In this document: positions 8,251 to 17,687 of the stretch, in pieces
How the letters are laid out: each line of letters begins with the position of its first letter
Position numbering within the stretch: the first letter of the stretch is position 1
Source: an uncultured Ectothiorhodospiraceae bacterium
Lineage (GTDB): Bacteria > Pseudomonadota > Gammaproteobacteria > UBA9214
DNA: 40,365 nucleotides
NCBI GenBank assembly: GCA_947258615.1
Contig: CAMYIX010000082.1
Location: 1 to 40,365 of the forward strand
Direction: 5' to 3'
Made by a program: the position numbers and the translations under genes
The notes under the pieces: generated by a model
Databases searched by the model: none
Seen by the model: the letters and a program-made list of their open reading frames with translations, nothing else
What the model was told of the DNA's origin: nothing

Positions 8251-9627
8251 TCAACATTCAATCACGTTCACCGCCAGGCCGCCGCGTGCCGTTTCCTTGT
8301 ATTTCGTCTTCATGTCCGCGCCGGTCTCACGCATGGTCTTGATGACCTTGTCCAGGGAGACAAAGTGCCGGCCATCGCCGCGCAGCGCCATGCGCGAGGC
8401 ATTGATGGCCTTGACGGCACCCATGGCGTTGCGTTCGATGCAGGGCACCTGCACCAGGCCGCCGATCGGGTCGCAGGTCAGGCCCAGGTTGTGCTCCATG
8501 GCGATCTCAGCGGCATTCTCGACCTGCTCGGGCGTGCCGCCGAGGACCTCGGTGAGTCCCGCCGCGGCCATCGAGCAGGCCGTACCGACCTCGCCCTGGC
8601 AGCCGACCTCGGCGCCGGAGATCGAGGCGTTGATCTTGTAGAGGATGCCGATGGCACCGGCCGTCAGCAGGAAGCGTACGATGCCGTCATCATTGCAGCC
8701 GGGCGAGAAGCGCCAGTAATAGTGCAGCACGGCCGGGATGATGCCGGCCGCCCCGTTGGTCGGCGCCGTGACCACCCGTCCCCCGGCGGCATTTTCCTCA
8801 TTCACGGCAAGGGCATACAGGTTGACCCAGTCCATGGTGCCCAGGGGTACGTTTTCCAGTTCACGGTCGTTGGTGAGCTGGCGGTGGAGCCGGGCAGCGC
8901 GGCGTTTGACCTTCAGCCCCCCGGGGAGGATACCCTCGGTCTGGCAGCCGCGTTCGACGCAGGCCTGCATCACATTCCATATCTCCAGCAGACCGCTGCG
9001 GATCCCGGTCTCGGTGCGCCAGGCCATCTCGTTGCACAGCATGATCTGACTCATGGAGAGACTGTGCTCTGCACACAGCTCAAGCAAGCCGGCAGCACTG
9101 CTGAAGGCATAGGGCAGGGGGGTGCTGTCCTCGACGATGCGATCGGCCCCGGCGGCGTCCTCGTTGACAACGAAACCACCGCCGACCGAGTAATAGACCC
9201 GTTCGTTCAGCGGGTTCCCGTCGGCACCGCTGGCCATGAATTTCAGGCCATTGGGATGATAGGGCAGGGTCTTGCGGCGGTGGAATTCCAGGTCGCGGTC
9301 CGGATCGAATCCGATTGCCGGACCGCCCGGCAGTTGCAGGCGCCGCTGCTGGCGCAGAGATTCCAGGCGCGCCGGTATGGCGTCGGTGTCGACCGTTTCG
9401 GGGTGCTCACCCTGCAGCCCCAGGATGATGGCCTTGTCCGTTCCGTGTCCCTTGCCCGTGGCACCCAGTGATCCGAACAGCTGGACCTGGACCCGCACAA
9501 CTGTATCCAGCAATCCCCGTGACGTCAGGTCGCTAATGAACAGGCCGGCCGCCCGCATGGGTCCGACCGTGTGCGAACTGGAGGGGCCAATGCCGATCTT
9601 GAAAAGATCGAATACGCTGATTGCCAT
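8251..9627 (-). CDS. sdaA: L-serine ammonia-lyase (single-chain, iron-sulfur)
   Basis: The 458-residue enzyme converts L-serine to pyruvate and ammonia using a [4Fe-4S] cluster. The N-terminal beta domain carries [18 protein letters not shown], the family signature. The C-terminal alpha domain has [32 protein letters not shown] and [14 protein letters not shown], which hold the likely cluster cysteines. The ATG at 9627 gives the standard [10 protein letters not shown] start; an open frame to 9768 is not conserved-looking and was not used. The enzyme consumes serine and ties into the one-carbon/glyoxylate metabolism suggested elsewhere in the window, but nothing shows joint regulation. Confidence 0.95.
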   Translation of the reverse strand: MAISVFDLFKIGIGPSSSHTVGPMRAAGLFISDLTSRGLLDTVVRVQVQLFGSLGATGKGHGTDKAIILGLQGEHPETVDTDAIPARLESLRQQRRLQLPGGPAIGFDPDRDLEFHRRKTLPYHPNGLKFMASGADGNPLNERVYYSVGGGFVVNEDAAGADRIVEDSTPLPYAFSSAAGLLELCAEHSLSMSQIMLCNEMAWRTETGIRSGLLEIWNVMQACVERGCQTEGILPGGLKVKRRAARLHRQLTNDRELENVPLGTMDWVNLYALAVNEENAAGGRVVTAPTNGAAGIIPAVLHYYWRFSPGCNDDGIVRFLLTAGAIGILYKINASISGAEVGCQGEVGTACSMAAAGLTEVLGGTPEQVENAAEIAMEHNLGLTCDPIGGLVQVPCIERNAMGAVKAINASRMALRGDGRHFVSLDKVIKTMRETGADMKTKYKETARGGLAVNVIEC

Positions 9628-9861
9628 GAAATCACCCGGGTATCTGCCTGTTAGGTTCGCATTGGGCCAATGTCCCCGCCTTGTGCCCATGGCCGGTACC
9701 GGGATCTGCCAGACCGGGAATGCACTATGCCTGATCCGGTTGCGGCGGTTCAACACCGAAGCGCTCACGGACTTCGAGTTTGCCCGGGTTCCGGCTGGTC
9801 TCTGGGCAGCCGTACAGGGGTCGGCATTTAGATCGCGAGTCCCGGACGCTTCACGAGAATA

Positions 9862-9889
9862 CTAATACAAATGGGCTAATACAAACGGG
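9862..9889. promoter_or_regulatory. tandem 14-bp direct repeat, candidate operator
   Basis: CTAATACAAATGGG at 9862-9875 is followed directly by CTAATACAAACGGG at 9876-9889 (13 of 14 identical). The 13-mer ATGGGCTAATACA spanning the junction (9871-9883) recurs in inverted orientation at 17345-17357, just past the end of the cluster. Spacing and position suggest binding sites for a regulator, possibly the LuxR-type protein encoded at 10503, or the termini of a transferred segment. Neither is proved. Confidence 0.55.
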
Positions 9890-9963
9890 TAGTGCATGTC
9901 TAGGCCGTTTGTCTGATGTATATGCTACGTGATTGATTCTATAGTCGGTCACAGGGGCTTCTG

Positions 9964-9999
9964 ATGAGCAGCGGAACGATTGGGGGGGATCCTTGGTAG
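9964..9999 (+). other. possible 11-codon leader reading frame
   Basis: An ATG at 9964 preceded by CAGGGG opens an 11-codon frame (MSSGTIGGDPW) that stops at 9999, one base before the ATG of the next gene. Such spacing would let terminating ribosomes re-initiate. It may be chance, and I give it little weight. Confidence 0.2.
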
Positions 10000-10000
10000 C

Positions 10001-10282
10001 ATGACAATTCTGACGCATAAGCTGGGTATGGTTCTTGGGCTGGATCAGCCTGTTGACACCGAAAACCGCAGGCTTATCGAAGAGACTATTGCAGCAACAA
10101 CCGGAGTGGTCAGTGCTGACTTCAGTGTTGACCAGGCGGATATGGTGGTTGTCGAGTATGACCCCTATGTCACCTCACCCACAGAACTCCATCAAAATAT
10201 CAGGGATATCAACCCGGGGGCCGTCCTGAGGACCGTGTTTGTCAGTCGGCCACCTGCCGACGAGGAAGCCGAAACGACCTAG
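10001..10282 (+). CDS. small HMA-like ferredoxin-fold protein without metal-binding cysteines
   Basis: This 93-residue cytosolic protein has the beta-alpha-beta-beta-alpha-beta rhythm of heavy-metal-associated domains: RRLIEETIAATTGVVSADFS, then MVVVEYDPYVTSPTELHQNI, then VLRTVFVS. The usual CxxC metal site is absent and the protein has no cysteine at all, so direct copper or zinc binding through thiols is excluded. The C-terminus is acidic. The ATG at 10001 was chosen, with a G-rich stretch upstream; a TTG at 9980 is also in frame. It is first in the signalling cluster, 220 bp before the response regulator. I do not know its function; it could be a protein-interaction or non-metal ligand domain. 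Confidence 0.7.
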   Translation: MTILTHKLGMVLGLDQPVDTENRRLIEETIAATTGVVSADFSVDQADMVVVEYDPYVTSPTELHQNIRDINPGAVLRTVFVSRPPADEEAETT

Positions 10283-10502
10283 GGCCGGATGCTTGCCCGT
10301 TGTGTCTCCGGGATCAACGCTCTAGATCTACCGGACTTGGCTGTCGCCTTTCACCTGCAGATCATTGGTCCGGCCATCCCGATGGGCAGGGCCGGAAATC
10401 CGGGCTGTTTTATAGGTGGTTTATTTGCGTTTGCTCGGCAGGTAACAGTACCCTGTTGATAAACAAGGATAACGATATCGAAGGGGGTGATGCAGGTGCG
10501 CC

Positions 10503-11150
10503 ATGAAGATACTCATAGCCGATGACCACGGGATTGTCCGGGAAGGTATCAAGCTACTGCTGGCCGAGCTGTCGACGGAACTGTCCGTTCTGGAGGCCGC
10601 GGACAGCAAGCAGGTGCTCGCGGCCGTCTCCGAGAACCGCGATCTCGACCTGATCCTGCTTGATCTGTATATGCCCGGGGTCACCGATCTCGATCTGCTG
10701 GCCGAGATCTGCAACAGATATCCCCATATCCCCGTGATCATACTCTCGGCAACAGATGATGCCCGTGTCATGCAGCGTGTCATTGACCGCGGGGCGGCGG
10801 GATTCATACCGAAAAGTGCCGCACAGGCCGTGATGACCAGCGCCATCCAGCTGGTCCTGTCTGGTGGTGTCTACATACCGCCGGCAATGGTGCACCATCA
10901 TGAGGACGATGCCGCGAACCCTACAGCCAGGGTCACGCATGCCTCGCAGCTCGATCTCACAAACCGCCAGCTTGAAGTACTCAAACTCCTGGGTAAAGGC
11001 AAGTCCAACAAGACCATCGCCCGGGAACTGGGCTTGTCGGCCCATACCGTCAAGATCCATGTAACGGCCATATTCAAGGCGCTGGGGGTGAGCAACCGTA
11101 CCGAAGCTGCAATGGCGTCCCGGGAGATAGATATATCCCAACCAGGCTGA
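10503..11150 (+). CDS. NarL/LuxR-type response regulator
   Basis: The 215-residue regulator has an N-terminal receiver domain (about 1-120) with the acidic pair in IADDHG, the phospho-acceptor Asp54 in LILLDLYMPG, a switch Ser/Thr in IILSATDD and the conserved Lys in GFIPKSA. The C-terminal LuxR helix-turn-helix is LTNRQLEVLKLLGKGKSNKT followed by ARELGLSAHTVKIHVTAIFK. Phosphorylation normally promotes dimerisation and DNA binding. The hybrid kinase at 14496-17264 ends in an Hpt domain and is the obvious phosphodonor. Likely targets are the tandem repeats upstream of the cluster, which is inference. Confidence 0.93.
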   Translation: MKILIADDHGIVREGIKLLLAELSTELSVLEAADSKQVLAAVSENRDLDLILLDLYMPGVTDLDLLAEICNRYPHIPVIILSATDDARVMQRVIDRGAAGFIPKSAAQAVMTSAIQLVLSGGVYIPPAMVHHHEDDAANPTARVTHASQLDLTNRQLEVLKLLGKGKSNKTIARELGLSAHTVKIHVTAIFKALGVSNRTEAAMASREIDISQPG

Positions 11151-11264
11151 AGTTAAGCCTCGCGTCGCAGTCTTGCCCCGTACAGGGTGGCCAGCCAAGG
11201 AACGAGCAAGATAATAAAATCGTCAGGTCATGATCCTTCCAACACTCAACTATCCAGGGTGTAT

Positions 11265-13454
11265 ATGATGAAAATGAGCTGCCAGCTCAACCTGTTTGTC
11301 TGTTTTGCACCAGTGCTGGTCTTCTTGACCATGGGGGAGCCGTCGGCAGCGGAGTTACCGACGGAGGTGGATGTACTGGCCGAGATTCCGATGGTCAGTT
11401 CAGCGGCACGGCTACCACAGCGCCCGGAGGATTCTCCTGCGACAGTCACGGTGATCGATCGCGACATGATCCGGATGTCAGGAGCCATCAACCTGGCCGA
11501 TATCTTCCGGCTGATACCGGGCTTCCAGGTCGGGCACGTGACCGGCAATAAGTTCTCCGTGACCTCTCACGGGTTGGCGGACGAAATATCGCGCCGTCTG
11601 CTGGTCCTGGTTGACGGACGCTCCCTGCACACGGCATTCAACTCCGGGGTCGACTGGGCCAACACGCCGCTGGAGATCGAAGACATCGAGCGCATCGAGG
11701 TTATCAGCGGGCCAAATGTGGCCAGCTACGGTGCCAATGCCTTCAACGGTGTCGTCTATATCACCACCCGGCAGCCCTTCCAGGATCAGGGTACCTATAT
11801 CGGTATGACCGGTGGCAGCCAGGATACCGGCATCGGTAAGTTTCGGTATGGCGGTCGCACCTCGAACTTTGATTATCGTGTCAGCGGCAGTTATCGGGAG
11901 GATGACGGCTTTGACGATGTAAACGACGACACCGAGCAGGCCAGGCTTTCTTTTCGAGGCATCTATCAGAAAGACCTGCGTGACCAGTGGGATATCCAGC
12001 TGGGCCTGGCCCGGGGCGATTACGGCATCGGCCTGCCGAATGACCGGTTTACACCGGAGCGCACTGGAGAAAGAACCTCCCACCATGAATACCTGCGCTG
12101 GACGCGCACCCTGAATCCGACGGACTCGGTCTACGTTCAGTTCTATCACAACCGGTACCGGATGGATGATGATTTTACCATTGGCCCACTGTCTGAAGTC
12201 GTTTCCGAAGAACTGGGGGTTCCGATCTCGCCAGAGGTATTTGAAACGATACCCTGGGGATTCCCGCCCAATCAGTTCACGCTGGAGGACCAAACCATCC
12301 GCTACGGCCTGGATGATATCGAGACCGATCGCTACGATCTCGAGTTTCAGCACGTACTTCAACCGATTGATGACTTTCGTATGGCGTGGGGCGCCGGCCT
12401 GCGTTACGAAACCATCGAGGGTGAATACTGGCTTGATGGCGAAGAAGAAGATCTCGTATTACGCCTGTATGCAAACGGAGAGAAGAGGTTCACGGACCGC
12501 CTTGTTCTGAATCTGGGCGCGAATCTCGAGGACAATAATATTGTCGGGACGGAAATATCGCCCCGGGTTGCTTTTAATTATCATATATCGGACAGGCACA
12601 CCCTGCGCCTTGGCGCAGCACGCGCCTATCGCACGCCTTCGCTCCTGGAAAACCACTGGTCGAGTTATTTTGATTTCGACGGCGGCCCGCCGTTGGCCCG
12701 GCATATCAGTTATGGGCTGGACGATCCCGAGGAAATCACCTCTTACGAGATCGGGTATATCGCGAAATGGCCGGAACAGGCGCTGACGCTGGATATGAAA
12801 TTATACCGTGAACGCATTGATCCAATTATCAATAACGTCGATGACAAGCGTGACTTGACGCTTGATCCCTATGATATCGCAAGCTGGGTACAAATTCAGA
12901 ACAACGATGTGGGTTCAATCGATATCGACGGTTTTGAGGCGCGACTTGTATACAGGCCCAGGCAATCAGCTTTCCTGATGCTGACCTATTCCTATGCCAA
13001 TCCCGAGGGGATATTTCTTGACGAATACAGCGTATTTACACAGCAAGAGTTGGATTCCGGGGGGCTGGAATTCCTGACTTTCTGTCCGGCAGCGCCAGAT
13101 ATTATCGTCGTTTCGCCTGAGGAGCAAAGAGAGTATTACGCAACCTGCAGGACATTTTCGGATCGTGCGCCAGAGCATTCGTATAGCCTGCTTGCCGGTT
13201 ACCGTTTCGCATCCGGCTGGGAATCGAGTGTATCTGTATCCGGAACAAGCGCCTTTAACTGGTTCGGTGACGGTGACAACTTGCCGAGCCACACACGCGT
13301 CGACGTAAGACTGGCTAAGCAATTAAAGCTTGGAAGCTCGACTGCCCATGTCGCACTGATCGGACAAAACCTGGGCGGTGATTATCTGGAGTTTCGTGAC
13401 GATAATGTCTTCGAGACCCGGGCCTATCTCCAGTTTGGCCTGTCACTTCCATAA
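11265..13454 (+). CDS. TonB-dependent outer-membrane receptor
   Basis: The 729-residue protein starts with a signal peptide (MMKMSCQLNLFVCFAPVLVF, cut near PSAA). A plug domain follows (about 50-165: SPATVTVIDRDMIRMSGAIN, LADIFRLIPGF, LLVLVDGRS, IEDIERIEVISGPNVASYGA, GVVYITTR). The rest is a beta-barrel of alternating aromatic strands ending in YLQFGLSLP with a terminal hydrophobic residue, as outer-membrane barrels do. Such receptors import scarce ligands (metal chelates, cobalamin, glycans) using TonB energy; no ligand can be assigned. No TonB, ExbBD or ABC permease is adjacent. A GTG at 11187 is in frame but would bury the signal peptide. Base composition looks more AT-rich than in flanking housekeeping genes, which may mean transfer. 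Confidence 0.92.
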   Translation: MMKMSCQLNLFVCFAPVLVFLTMGEPSAAELPTEVDVLAEIPMVSSAARLPQRPEDSPATVTVIDRDMIRMSGAINLADIFRLIPGFQVGHVTGNKFSVTSHGLADEISRRLLVLVDGRSLHTAFNSGVDWANTPLEIEDIERIEVISGPNVASYGANAFNGVVYITTRQPFQDQGTYIGMTGGSQDTGIGKFRYGGRTSNFDYRVSGSYREDDGFDDVNDDTEQARLSFRGIYQKDLRDQWDIQLGLARGDYGIGLPNDRFTPERTGERTSHHEYLRWTRTLNPTDSVYVQFYHNRYRMDDDFTIGPLSEVVSEELGVPISPEVFETIPWGFPPNQFTLEDQTIRYGLDDIETDRYDLEFQHVLQPIDDFRMAWGAGLRYETIEGEYWLDGEEEDLVLRLYANGEKRFTDRLVLNLGANLEDNNIVGTEISPRVAFNYHISDRHTLRLGAARAYRTPSLLENHWSSYFDFDGGPPLARHISYGLDDPEEITSYEIGYIAKWPEQALTLDMKLYRERIDPIINNVDDKRDLTLDPYDIASWVQIQNNDVGSIDIDGFEARLVYRPRQSAFLMLTYSYANPEGIFLDEYSVFTQQELDSGGLEFLTFCPAAPDIIVVSPEEQREYYATCRTFSDRAPEHSYSLLAGYRFASGWESSVSVSGTSAFNWFGDGDNLPSHTRVDVRLAKQLKLGSSTAHVALIGQNLGGDYLEFRDDNVFETRAYLQFGLSLP

Positions 13455-13506
13455 GCCTGCTGGTATCGAATGAGGCATCAGGCACGAACTCCTTCATGAT
13501 AAGAAG

Positions 13507-14499
13507 ATGAAGTGGGAAATAAAGGCAGGATTGCTTGCGCTGCTGTTATGCGGCGTATGGGCGGTATTGCATCCTGCCATGGCGGCCGAGTTCACGCCAC
13601 GGATTCTCCTGCTTCTCAGCGGCGACACCGAGGTGCATCTGAAAACCATGCGTGGTTTCAAGGAGCGTCTTGATGAATACGGAAGCATCACGGCCATCCT
13701 GGATGTAAAAAAACTGGGCGACGCTGAGCGGGCTGATGAAATCAGTCTTTCCAATCCGGGCAGTGACCTGGTACTCGCCATTGGCACGCGTGCTACACGC
13801 ATGGCGGCAGAGGCTGACGTCGGTATCCCGATGCTGAGCATTGTGGTGCCGAAGATCACATTTAATGGCCTGATGGATTCCTCGGTATCGGTAAAGAAGC
13901 GTCACGAGGCCGGCAAGTTTTCCGGTATCGTACTCGACCAGCCGCCCTTGCGCAGGATGCGTCTGGCCAGGATCCTGCTGCCTGACTTATCAAGGATCGG
14001 CCTACTGCTTGGGCCGACCTCGCAACTGGAAGCCGATGAATACGTATCGGCGGCCAAACAGGCCGATGTCCAGCTGAATATCTCGGCGGTGGGTAGCGAC
14101 ACGAACCCGATACCGGCCATTGAAGCGCTGTTAAAGGGAAATGATGCCTTGCTGGCGGTGTACGACAGTGTGGCGCTTAATCCGAGTACCGCCAAGTGGT
14201 TGTTATACCTTTCCTATCAGAATCGCATACCGGTTATCGGTTTCTCCAGGGCCTATGTCGACGCCGGCGCCCTGGCTGCTGTCTATTCGACCCCTGAACA
14301 GATCGGTCGCCAGGCGGCGGAGGTGGTCTATGACTTTGTGAATGGCAAGTCAGGAAGTCTCCCGCTGCAGGTCTATCCGAAATACTACAGTATCGGGCTA
14401 AACAGCTCTGTTGCCCGTTCAATAGGCCTGTCCTTGCCCGATGAAGAGAGTCTTCAGCGGCAATTGAAGCAGCTCGAGCCAAGCGGGCCTGTGCAATGA
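13507..14499 (+). CDS. periplasmic ABC-type substrate-binding protein, probably a sensor component
   Basis: The 330-residue protein has a signal peptide (residues 1-26, ending AMAA) and then a two-lobe periplasmic-binding fold of the ABC_sub_bind (PF04392-like) type. Landmarks are ILLLLSGDTEVHLKTMRGF, DLVLAIGTRATRMA, IPMLSIVVP, RIGLLLGPTSQLEADEYV, ALLAVYDSVALNPSTAKWLL and IPVIGFSRAYVDAGALAAVY. It overlaps the next gene by four bases (ATGA), so binding protein and kinase are translationally coupled. No permease or ATPase is nearby, so I infer that it presents a ligand to the kinase, in the manner of TorT-TorS or LuxP-LuxQ, rather than feeding a transporter. Confidence 0.85.
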   Translation: MKWEIKAGLLALLLCGVWAVLHPAMAAEFTPRILLLLSGDTEVHLKTMRGFKERLDEYGSITAILDVKKLGDAERADEISLSNPGSDLVLAIGTRATRMAAEADVGIPMLSIVVPKITFNGLMDSSVSVKKRHEAGKFSGIVLDQPPLRRMRLARILLPDLSRIGLLLGPTSQLEADEYVSAAKQADVQLNISAVGSDTNPIPAIEALLKGNDALLAVYDSVALNPSTAKWLLYLSYQNRIPVIGFSRAYVDAGALAAVYSTPEQIGRQAAEVVYDFVNGKSGSLPLQVYPKYYSIGLNSSVARSIGLSLPDEESLQRQLKQLEPSGPVQ

Positions 14500-17264
14500 T
14501 TGGCTGGTTCAATAGCCGGAGTATCAGGACCCGTGTACTGATCAGCGCACTCGTTCCACTGGTTGTCGTCACCGTGACATTGGGGTATTACATGACAGTG
14601 TCCCATTTGCGTGATATCGATCAGCAACTGGTTCAGCGCGGGACCGCACTGGTCAATTCCCTTGCACCCTTGAGTGAGTTCGGGCTGTTTGCTAAAAACC
14701 GGGAAATGCTCTATCCGGTATTGCAGCGTGCGCTTGATGAACCCGATGTGCAGGCTGTTGTTATTCTCGATGCTGAGAAGAATGTAATCCTGCAGGGGGG
14801 AAGCGGTACGTCAAAAGCTGAAACGGCTGCAGAACAACTGAAGTCGCGGGAGGCGTTGCTGGTCTTTACGGCGCCGATCCAATCAAGCCAGGTAGAGATA
14901 TCGGATTTCCCACTGAGTGATTCGAAGGAAGTTGGCAAGTCAGACGTGAATACACTAGGCTGGATTGAAGTCCATATTTCGAGGGAATCAACCCAGACGC
15001 GCCGACTCCAGATACTGCGTAACAGTACCCTGATGGTGCTAGCCGGAATCTTGCTCAGCATCCTGCTGGCGTTGATGATCGGGCGCAGCGTAACCCGACC
15101 GTTGGGGAATATCATCGACACTGTCAGCCAGTTGCGTAGAGGGCGTCTCGAGGAAAGGGCCCCGGTCGAGTTCGGTGGCGAACTTGCGACCCTGGGCGAA
15201 GGCATTAATGCTATGGCCTCGACGATCGGCCAGGCGCAGGACAGACTCGCTGCCGAAGTCAGTCAGGCCACCTCTGACCTGAGAAGTACGGTGAAGAGCC
15301 TTGAAAACAGGAACCGGGAACTTGATGAAGCGCGCAAAGAGGCCTTGCAGGCGGGTGAGGCGAAAGCAGAATTTCTGGCCAAGATGAGCCATGAAATCCG
15401 CACCCCCCTGAATGCCGTTATCGGATTCTCCAGCCTGCTCGAGAAAACGCAGCAAACGGAACAGCAGAGGGAATATACCACTACCGTGTCACAGGCTGCG
15501 TCTGCATTGCTCTCTGTGATTGACGACATTCTCAATATTTCCAGGCTGGAGTCCGGTTCGCTGGTCATCGAACCGACGCTTTTCGACTTGCGTGATTCTC
15601 TCGAGAATGTTGTCACTATGCTGAGTGCTGCTGCCCATGAAAAAGGCCTCGAACTGGTGTTGAACCTGCATTCTGATGTGCCCGCGAAGATATTTACCGA
15701 CGGTAACCGCATCAATCAGATTGTCAGCAATCTGTTGAACAATGCGATCAAGTTCACCGAAAGCGGGTTTGTGGTTCTGGAGGTGTCGGTGGCGGAGGTC
15801 GATGAGCCACACATAACCACCCGTATCGAAGTAACTGATACGGGAATTGGCCTGAGTGCAGAGGAAGCGAAATTTGTGTTTCAACCATTTCGGCAGGCAA
15901 GTTCCGCAACCAGCCGTCAGTATGGCGGGACGGGTCTCGGGCTCTCAATCTGCAAGGAGATGGTTGGACTGCTCGGTGGTGAAATGGGACTCAAGAGTAT
16001 CCCGGGGCAGGGCTCTACGTTCTGGTTCACGGTTCCGGCCAGGATGTCTGAGGCGGCTGATCGGCAAACCCGGCACTACCTGGCAGGCGCCAAGGTGCTC
16101 GTTTACGACAAAAACGACTACTCGCGCAGGGCCTTGCGGAACCGTTTCATCACCTGGGGTGCCAGTGTCTTCAATATGGGCGAATGGGACAAATCACTCG
16201 GTTTTCTGCATTCAGCGCAAGCCGGTGAGGAACCCTGCCATTTGCTGGTGATCGGACTGTCACCTCAGGATATCAGTGAGGCTGTCATCGGCGACCTGCT
16301 GGATGCCACTGCCGCATGGCCCGCGCTTCCGGTTTTGATCCTGGTTGGGGGAGATTCCGGTAAGTTAGGAGCCGCAGTCCCGGGTGACCGCATCGTCCAG
16401 GTGGCACCCAAGCCTGCGTTGAGTAATGCCCTGTTGAGGTCCGTGCGCGGGCTGCTCGGGATGCCTCAGGGCCTGTCAGAAAATGACCTGAGATCGCCTG
16501 CATCCAGCGGCGTGGTCGCCGGTGGCGATTTTGAGGGAATGCGGCTGCTGGTCGCGGAGGATAACCGCTTCAACCGCGAGTTGATCATACGGCTGCTGAA
16601 TGATCTGGGCGTCTCTGTACAGATGGCAGTTGATGGCCGGGAAGCCGCGCATTGTGCCATGCAGGAGATGTTTGACCTTGTCCTGATGGATATCCATATG
16701 CCGGAAATGGGAGGTGTGCATGCGGCACAGCTTATTCGCGAGGGACTGAACAAACAGACACCGATTGTCGCCCTGACAGCAGATGTGTTTGCAGATCGCA
16801 ACCAGAGCCTGGATGCAATCGGTATCGATGACTGCATATACAAGCCGATCACCGATAACAAGCTGATCGAGGTTCTTTACAAGTGGGTCAACAGGCGCCG
16901 GAGTGTGACCCGACTCCGTGGTTCGGCCGGCTCTGACCAGCCGGAGGAGGCTGGTTTTAGCCGTGAACACCGGAATGGCGCAATACCGGATGAGCTGGTC
17001 CGTCTGCTGCATGAAGAGTTGAGCGTGCAGCTGCAGGGCCTGCGCACTGCCCTGGGTGACAAGGATGTCGAGGGAATGCGTGACCATACGCATCAACTCA
17101 AGGGGCTGACGGGTTATTTCGGGTTGAGCGGGCTCCACGAAAAGATCGGTCTGTTTCAGCGGGCGGTTTCTGCCGGAGAGCACGCACAGGGTGCTGCCGT
17201 GCTCGGGGAGCTTGAAGCCATGGCGAATGACATCGTGAACAGCCGGGCTGTGTCGGGGGAATAA
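14496..17264 (+). CDS. BarA-like hybrid sensor histidine kinase with receiver and Hpt domains
   Basis: The 922-residue inner-membrane kinase has membrane segments at about 14-34 and 178-198 bracketing a periplasmic sensor region whose [20 protein letters not shown] resembles BarA/CHASE8 sensors. Next come HAMP (about 198-250), a coiled coil, and the dimerisation domain with His299 in [11 protein letters not shown]. The ATPase has [16 protein letters not shown] and GGTGLGL. A degenerate receiver (about 532-655) lacks the phospho-acceptor. A functional receiver has EDN at 688-690, Asp732 in [11 protein letters not shown] and Lys783. The C-terminal Hpt domain has His866 in HTHQLKG. The His-Asp-His relay can pass phosphate to the response regulator at 10503. 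It is coupled to the binding-protein gene upstream, its likely input. Confidence 0.95.
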   Translation: MIGWFNSRSIRTRVLISALVPLVVVTVTLGYYMTVSHLRDIDQQLVQRGTALVNSLAPLSEFGLFAKNREMLYPVLQRALDEPDVQAVVILDAEKNVILQGGSGTSKAETAAEQLKSREALLVFTAPIQSSQVEISDFPLSDSKEVGKSDVNTLGWIEVHISRESTQTRRLQILRNSTLMVLAGILLSILLALMIGRSVTRPLGNIIDTVSQLRRGRLEERAPVEFGGELATLGEGINAMASTIGQAQDRLAAEVSQATSDLRSTVKSLENRNRELDEARKEALQAGEAKAEFLAKMSHEIRTPLNAVIGFSSLLEKTQQTEQQREYTTTVSQAASALLSVIDDILNISRLESGSLVIEPTLFDLRDSLENVVTMLSAAAHEKGLELVLNLHSDVPAKIFTDGNRINQIVSNLLNNAIKFTESGFVVLEVSVAEVDEPHITTRIEVTDTGIGLSAEEAKFVFQPFRQASSATSRQYGGTGLGLSICKEMVGLLGGEMGLKSIPGQGSTFWFTVPARMSEAADRQTRHYLAGAKVLVYDKNDYSRRALRNRFITWGASVFNMGEWDKSLGFLHSAQAGEEPCHLLVIGLSPQDISEAVIGDLLDATAAWPALPVLILVGGDSGKLGAAVPGDRIVQVAPKPALSNALLRSVRGLLGMPQGLSENDLRSPASSGVVAGGDFEGMRLLVAEDNRFNRELIIRLLNDLGVSVQMAVDGREAAHCAMQEMFDLVLMDIHMPEMGGVHAAQLIREGLNKQTPIVALTADVFADRNQSLDAIGIDDCIYKPITDNKLIEVLYKWVNRRRSVTRLRGSAGSDQPEEAGFSREHRNGAIPDELVRLLHEELSVQLQGLRTALGDKDVEGMRDHTHQLKGLTGYFGLSGLHEKIGLFQRAVSAGEHAQGAAVLGELEAMANDIVNSRAVSGE

Positions 17265-17344
17265 CCGCCTGCCGTCCAGCCATGTCCCTGGGTTTGCACC
17301 GGACCGCTGACCACTTCGTCACGCCAGGCCGGTACTAGTACATC

Positions 17345-17357
17345 TGTATTAGCCCAT
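17345..17357. repeat. inverted copy of 13-bp cluster-boundary sequence
   Basis: TGTATTAGCCCAT here is the exact reverse complement of ATGGGCTAATACA at 9871-9883. It sits 81 bases past the stop of the hybrid kinase, so the two copies bracket the whole five-gene cluster in inverted orientation. Confidence 0.6.
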
Positions 17358-17384
17358 GTGCATGATTTACGCAGCATCGACGAG

Positions 17385-17687
17385 ATGCCATCCTCTGCAC
17401 AGGTTCACTTGTCAATTAGAGGTCCAGCCGGAGTGGGAACGCGTTTCATCCTTTGCCTCGTCTGCCTTGGCCTGACGGCTGCGCTGAAGGCTGAATGCCT
17501 GACCTCGCTGCCCATGCCGCAGCTGGAGGACTGCATCCTTGCCGAGGCCGCAGGCCGCAGTTATGCCGTTGAGGCGCGCCTGGATTTCCGACAATCCGGG
17601 AGCGGACCAGAGGCATTATTGCAGCGGTCCCACGAGGCAAGTGGTGCCGGAGCCACGGTGCCGGAAATTCCCGGCATGGATCCGTGA
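17385..17687 (+). CDS. doubtful small secreted protein
   Basis: An open frame of 100 codons from an ATG at 17385 (a GTG at 17358 is also possible). It includes a hydrophobic stretch, FILCLVCLGLTAALKAEC, that could act as a signal peptide or lipobox-like segment, then a short polar tail. There is no visible ribosome site and no recognisable domain, and overlapping frames of similar length exist on the other strand. I list it only as a possibility; it may be noncoding or a gene remnant. Confidence 0.2.
   Translation: MPSSAQVHLSIRGPAGVGTRFILCLVCLGLTAALKAECLTSLPMPQLEDCILAEAAGRSYAVEARLDFRQSGSGPEALLQRSHEASGAGATVPEIPGMDP

Larger units (their letters stand above)
9628..10000. other. divergent intergenic region with tandem repeat
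   Basis: This 373-bp region separates leftward sdaA from the rightward signalling cluster. It contains the tandem 14-bp repeat at 9862-9889 and a possible 11-codon leader reading frame at 9964-9999. Apart from these I see no gene. Base composition drops toward the right, where the AT-richer cluster begins. Confidence 0.6.

Noticed and set aside
8209-9471. 420-codon open frame on the + strand
   Set aside because: It lies antisense to the clearly real L-serine dehydratase gene, has no domain pattern, and is explained by high GC at third positions.
11478-12362. 294-codon frame on the - strand
   Set aside because: It is antisense to the TonB-dependent receptor, whose signal peptide, plug and barrel strands prove the + strand frame.
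9862-17357. cluster as an insertion sequence or transposon
   Set aside because: There is no transposase, and the 13-bp inverted sequences lack visible target duplications; transfer remains possible but a transposon is not supported.
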